Source: CADEED01 sp039931065 (GTDB lineage: Bacteria; Pseudomonadota; Gammaproteobacteria; Steroidobacterales; Steroidobacteraceae). Taken from it: 64,000 nucleotides of DNA. Below, piece after piece: positions 61,391-64,000 of the stretch. Both the position numbers and the translations under genes were made by a program. Where the stretch lies: assembly GCA_039931065.1 (NCBI GenBank), contig JBDTSP010000001.1:310001-374000 (forward strand). The letters are read 5' to 3'. The first letter of the stretch is position 1, and every line of letters begins with the position of its first letter. The notes below the pieces were generated by a model that worked only from the letters and a program-made list of their open reading frames with translations, had not been told where the DNA came from and did not search any database.

Positions 61391-62869
61391 CTACCGCGCC
61401 GGCGGGGTAACCGGGTCGACGGTCGGCGGGTTCTGCGGCGGCGGCGGCGTCTCGAGCCAGCCGTTCACGTCTTCGAGCGCCTTGCGGTCGAGGATGCCGG
61501 CGGCCTGCTTGAGCGTCAGCACGTTGAGCATGTAGTCGTAGCGGCTGCGCGAATACGCCGTTTGCGCCGCGACCAGCGTGCGGCGCGCGGCGAGGACGTC
61601 GACCGCGGTGCGCGTGCCCACGTCATAGCCCGCTTCGGTAGCGCGTAATGCGGTGGCCGAGGATTCCAGCGCCTGCTTGAGCGCTTGCACGCGCGAGATT
61701 TCCGACATGACGCCGAGATAAGCATCACGCGCCGTGCGCTCGGTTTCGCGCGACACGCGTTCGACGCGCTGCTTCGCAGCCTGCCAGCGATACGAGGACT
61801 GACGCACGCGCGAGGTGGTGCCGCCGCTCGACCAGATCGGCACCGTGACCTGCAAGGTGATCGCCTTGTCCGTGTCGCTGTCCGAGTTGGAGGTCAACGT
61901 GCCGCCAGTGGGAAATCCGGGCACCGCCGGGAATTCGTTGTCCTGATCCTGTTCGAAATGCGACTTGCCGACGACCAGGTCGACCTGAGGCAGGTGTCCG
62001 CCGAACTGCACGCGCACGTCATCGCGCGCGATGTCGGAACCGAGGCGGCTCGACTGCAATGCGAGGTTTTGCTCCATCGAAGCCTCGACCCACTTCTGCG
62101 GATCGGCGGGCTCGGGGATCGCGAGCGGCATCGTGCCGCGCGGCGTCGCGAGCACCTGGTACTGCATGTCGGTGATCTCGCGCAGCAGTTCCTGCGAGGT
62201 TGCCAGCTGGCGTTTGGCCGCGATCAGGTCGGCGGCGGAGGTGTCACGCGCGGCGCGTGCTTCCTGCACGTCGGTGATCGCGATGAGGCCGACTTCGAAA
62301 CGTTTGTCGGCCTGTTCAAGCTGCCGCGAGATCGCATCGAGCGAGGCCTGCTGCGCCTGGACATTGTCCAGCGCGGCGAGCACATCGAAATAGCGAGTGG
62401 AGACGCGCAGCGCGAGATCCTGCTGGGCGACGCCGTAATCGGCATCGGCCTGCGCGGCGATACGGCCGGCCTGCTTGAGCTGCACGAGCTGGCCCCAGTT
62501 GAAAATGCTCTGGCGCAGATTCACCGCCCAGCTCGTGCTGTCGGTCGTGGAGTTGCCACTGCCTGTCTGCGTGAAGATGGATTGGGGCATCGGGACCGTG
62601 CCCGGCGGGACGGTCGGGTCGTTGATGAGGCGCTGCGAGGTGCTGGTGCCGTTGCCTTCCTCCTTGGTCTTGCTCCACTGGCCCGCGATCTGCGGCAGAT
62701 AGGCCGCCCACGCCTGCGGACGCGCCTCGCGCGTCGCCTTGCGGGTGTACTCCGCTTCGCGCACCAGCGGGTCATTGACCACGGCTTGGTCGAAAATCGT
62801 GAGCAGGTCTTCGCCGGAAGCGGCAACGGTAGCCAGGCATCCCAGGCCCAGGGCGAGTAAACGGCGCAT
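61391..62869 (-). CDS. tolC: TolC-family outer-membrane channel
   Basis: 492 aa. Signal peptide at residues 1-19 (ending AASG). The sequence shows the duplicated TolC layout: beta-strand parts (WAVNLRQSIFNWGQLVQLKQAGR and VTVPIWSSGGTTSRVRQSSYRW) and long helices (QADKRFEVGLIAITDVQEARAA and SATALRATEAGYDVGTRTAVDVL). The GLIAITDV and GTRTAVDV repeats are typical. It forms the trimeric outlet of type I secretion and RND efflux systems. The C-terminus is a short Pro-rich tail. It follows the rhodanese gene with about 90 bases between. Confidence 0.93.
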   Translation of the reverse strand: MRRLLALGLGCLATVAASGEDLLTIFDQAVVNDPLVREAEYTRKATREARPQAWAAYLPQIAGQWSKTKEEGNGTSTSQRLINDPTVPPGTVPMPQSIFTQTGSGNSTTDSTSWAVNLRQSIFNWGQLVQLKQAGRIAAQADADYGVAQQDLALRVSTRYFDVLAALDNVQAQQASLDAISRQLEQADKRFEVGLIAITDVQEARAARDTSAADLIAAKRQLATSQELLREITDMQYQVLATPRGTMPLAIPEPADPQKWVEASMEQNLALQSSRLGSDIARDDVRVQFGGHLPQVDLVVGKSHFEQDQDNEFPAVPGFPTGGTLTSNSDSDTDKAITLQVTVPIWSSGGTTSRVRQSSYRWQAAKQRVERVSRETERTARDAYLGVMSEISRVQALKQALESSATALRATEAGYDVGTRTAVDVLAARRTLVAAQTAYSRSRYDYMLNVLTLKQAAGILDRKALEDVNGWLETPPPPQNPPTVDPVTPPAR

Positions 62870-62956
62870 TAATAAGAGTCCTCTTTAGTGTTGTAGTTCA
62901 CTATATCACCTGACCCGTGGGCCGAGGCAATTCATCGGCTGAAAAACTTAGACGTT

Positions 62957-63277
62957 TCAGTACTGGGGAACGGTTGCATCCACCGACTCGCTCCAGGCCG
63001 ATATTCCGCCGGAGAGGTTGGCGACGTTGGTAAACCTTTGGTTCGCAAGAAAATGAGCCACGCGCATCGATCGACCACCCGCGTGGCACATGACAATCGT
63101 TTCGACCTCGCGCGAGAACTCCGCAAGTCTCCCCGGTAGCTCGTTCATCGGCACATGTACGACGTCGGGAATGCTCGCAAGTTGCAGTTCCCAGCCTTCC
63201 CGAACGTCCAGAACCAGCGGTTTCTCGCCGCGGTCGCGTCGGGCCTTGAGCTCGGAGGCCGGGATTTCGCGAATCAT
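62957..63277 (-). CDS. Rhodanese-domain sulfurtransferase
   Basis: 106 aa, a single rhodanese domain. The catalytic Cys is in MCHAGGRSMRVA (Cys about 64), in a loop of normal length for thiosulfate/persulfide transfer. ASELKARRDRGEKPLVLDVR at the start and NVANLSGGISAWS at the end are family signatures. No signal peptide. It lies between pcm and tolC on one strand, with 18 bases to pcm, in an order common to gammaproteobacteria. Confidence 0.9.
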   Translation of the reverse strand: MIREIPASELKARRDRGEKPLVLDVREGWELQLASIPDVVHVPMNELPGRLAEFSREVETIVMCHAGGRSMRVAHFLANQRFTNVANLSGGISAWSESVDATVPQY

Positions 63278-63295
63278 CGGGCAGCCTGCCTGAGT

Positions 63296-63946
63296 TCAGA
63301 ACTGAAACGATTCGGGTCGGCGCGCATTCTCGAGCGCGTCGATCGCCGTTTCGAACAAACCCGCGCTGTTCCAGGCGTCCTGCGAAGTACGCGTGACCAG
63401 CAATGCCTCTTGCGGCTGTTTTTCGCCGACGACCACGAACAACTTGCCATCCGGTGCCAACGCACGGGCAAAGCGATCGTCGTACAAGGGCAGGGCTCCA
63501 CATACCGCAATGAGCGCATAGTCCTTACCCAGTTCCAAGTTGAAAGTGTCACCCGTGATCACTTCGACCTGGCCAAACCCCGCGCGCTTGAGATTGCTGC
63601 GGGCAGCCGCCGCAAGCTCCGCATGAATTTCGATGGCGCGGACGCTCGCGCCCATCGCCGAGAGACAGGCCGGCACGTAACCGGTGCCGCATCCGACCAC
63701 CAGCGCGCGCATGCCGGGGGCGGCGGCCAATGCCTGAAGGAGTCTTCCGACAATTTTCGGCGCGAGCATGTGCTGACCGTCGCGCAGCGGAATGTCGGTG
63801 TCGGCAAAGGCAAGTTCGGTAAATCTTTCAGGCACGAAAAATTCGCGCGGCGTACGGCGCATGGCGTCGAGCACGCGGTCGTCGAGCACATCCCACGCGC
63901 GAATCTGCTGCGTGATCATCTGGACGCGCGCGAACTCGGTCTGCAT
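63296..63946 (-). CDS. pcm: Protein-L-isoaspartate O-methyltransferase family protein
   Basis: 216 aa; ATG at 63946 with AAGGAG 7 bases upstream. The N-terminus carries the PCMT pattern (MITQQIRAWDVLDDRVLDAM, TPREFFVPERF) and the SAM-binding motif is ALVVGCGTGYVPACLSAMGA with acidic residue IEIHAE. PCMT repairs isoaspartyl residues in aged proteins. The variant GCGTGY (rather than GTGSGY) places it in the pcm-like group found next to tolC, so the substrate may differ. The first gene of the pcm-rhodanese-tolC run; its promoter should be at 63947-64000. Confidence 0.85.
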   Translation of the reverse strand: MQTEFARVQMITQQIRAWDVLDDRVLDAMRRTPREFFVPERFTELAFADTDIPLRDGQHMLAPKIVGRLLQALAAAPGMRALVVGCGTGYVPACLSAMGASVRAIEIHAELAAAARSNLKRAGFGQVEVITGDTFNLELGKDYALIAVCGALPLYDDRFARALAPDGKLFVVVGEKQPQEALLVTRTSQDAWNSAGLFETAIDALENARRPESFQF

Positions 63947-64000
63947 GGAGAACTCCTTGACTGGGATGCTACTTATTCTGCCCGAAACCGGCGAAACGTA

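Overview
The window is high-GC, gene-dense DNA from a free-living Gram-negative bacterium. I infer a gammaproteobacterium of the Steroidobacteraceae/Xanthomonadales type. Reasons: a split class II ribonucleotide reductase (NrdJa/NrdJb) as in Pseudomonas, glnE, an LPS-core block with both Kdo transferase and Kdo kinase (KdkA), a pcm/rhodanese/tolC order, TonB-dependent uptake, several Tat-exported enzymes and lipoprotein glycoside hydrolases. No tRNA, rRNA, CRISPR array, prophage or transposase gene was seen.

Layout. 1-6.3 kb: small exported protein, AraC regulator, flavin-dependent halogenase-like oxidoreductase translationally coupled to a DegP/HtrA protease, a DUF3500 protein with a HupE-like periplasmic partner. 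6.4-11.5 kb: Hsp20, then nrdJ interrupted by a LAGLIDADG intein exactly at the catalytic cysteine, then nrdJb; the promoter region carries NrdR-box-like palindromes. 11.5-16 kb: PAS histidine kinase, two tandem paralogous exported proteins, an alpha/beta-hydrolase lacking its nucleophile serine. 16-23 kb: YadGH-type ABC exporter, an exported protein coupled to a secreted trypsin-like protease, and a fused ABC exporter. 23-31 kb: GH44 lipoprotein, RRM protein, a broken CHRD gene, MAPEG protein, and a very large reprolysin-like metalloprotease with a GlyGly-CTERM-like tail.

31-47 kb is a carbohydrate and amine utilisation region: TonB receptor, then on the minus strand exported RidA, dihaem cytochrome c, Tat-exported amine oxidase, PD40/TolB-like protein, GH105, DUF4861, GH10 xylanase and a cupin_8 protein, followed by a sialate O-acetylesterase-type esterase (+) and a Tat-exported Gfo/Idh/MocA protein (-). 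The GH10, GH44, GH105, esterase and receptor genes together suggest growth on acetylated xylan/pectin-like plant polymers. 47-56 kb: LysE exporter, a deleted HD-domain pseudogene, AlkC-like glycosylase, a second cupin_8 protein, a run with a two-domain retropepsin, an Anbu peptidase and a lipoprotein, then glnE. 56-64 kb: zinc-finger protein, M24 peptidase, DUF6165, GT9 heptosyltransferase-like gene, kdkA and waaA (LPS inner core), tolC, rhodanese, pcm.

The most striking unexplained structure is a set of long perfect or near-perfect palindromes placed within a few bases of stop codons: one family has four copies (25171, 34271, 36814, 38519), and three other palindromes (6334, 16117, 45333) have a similar design.
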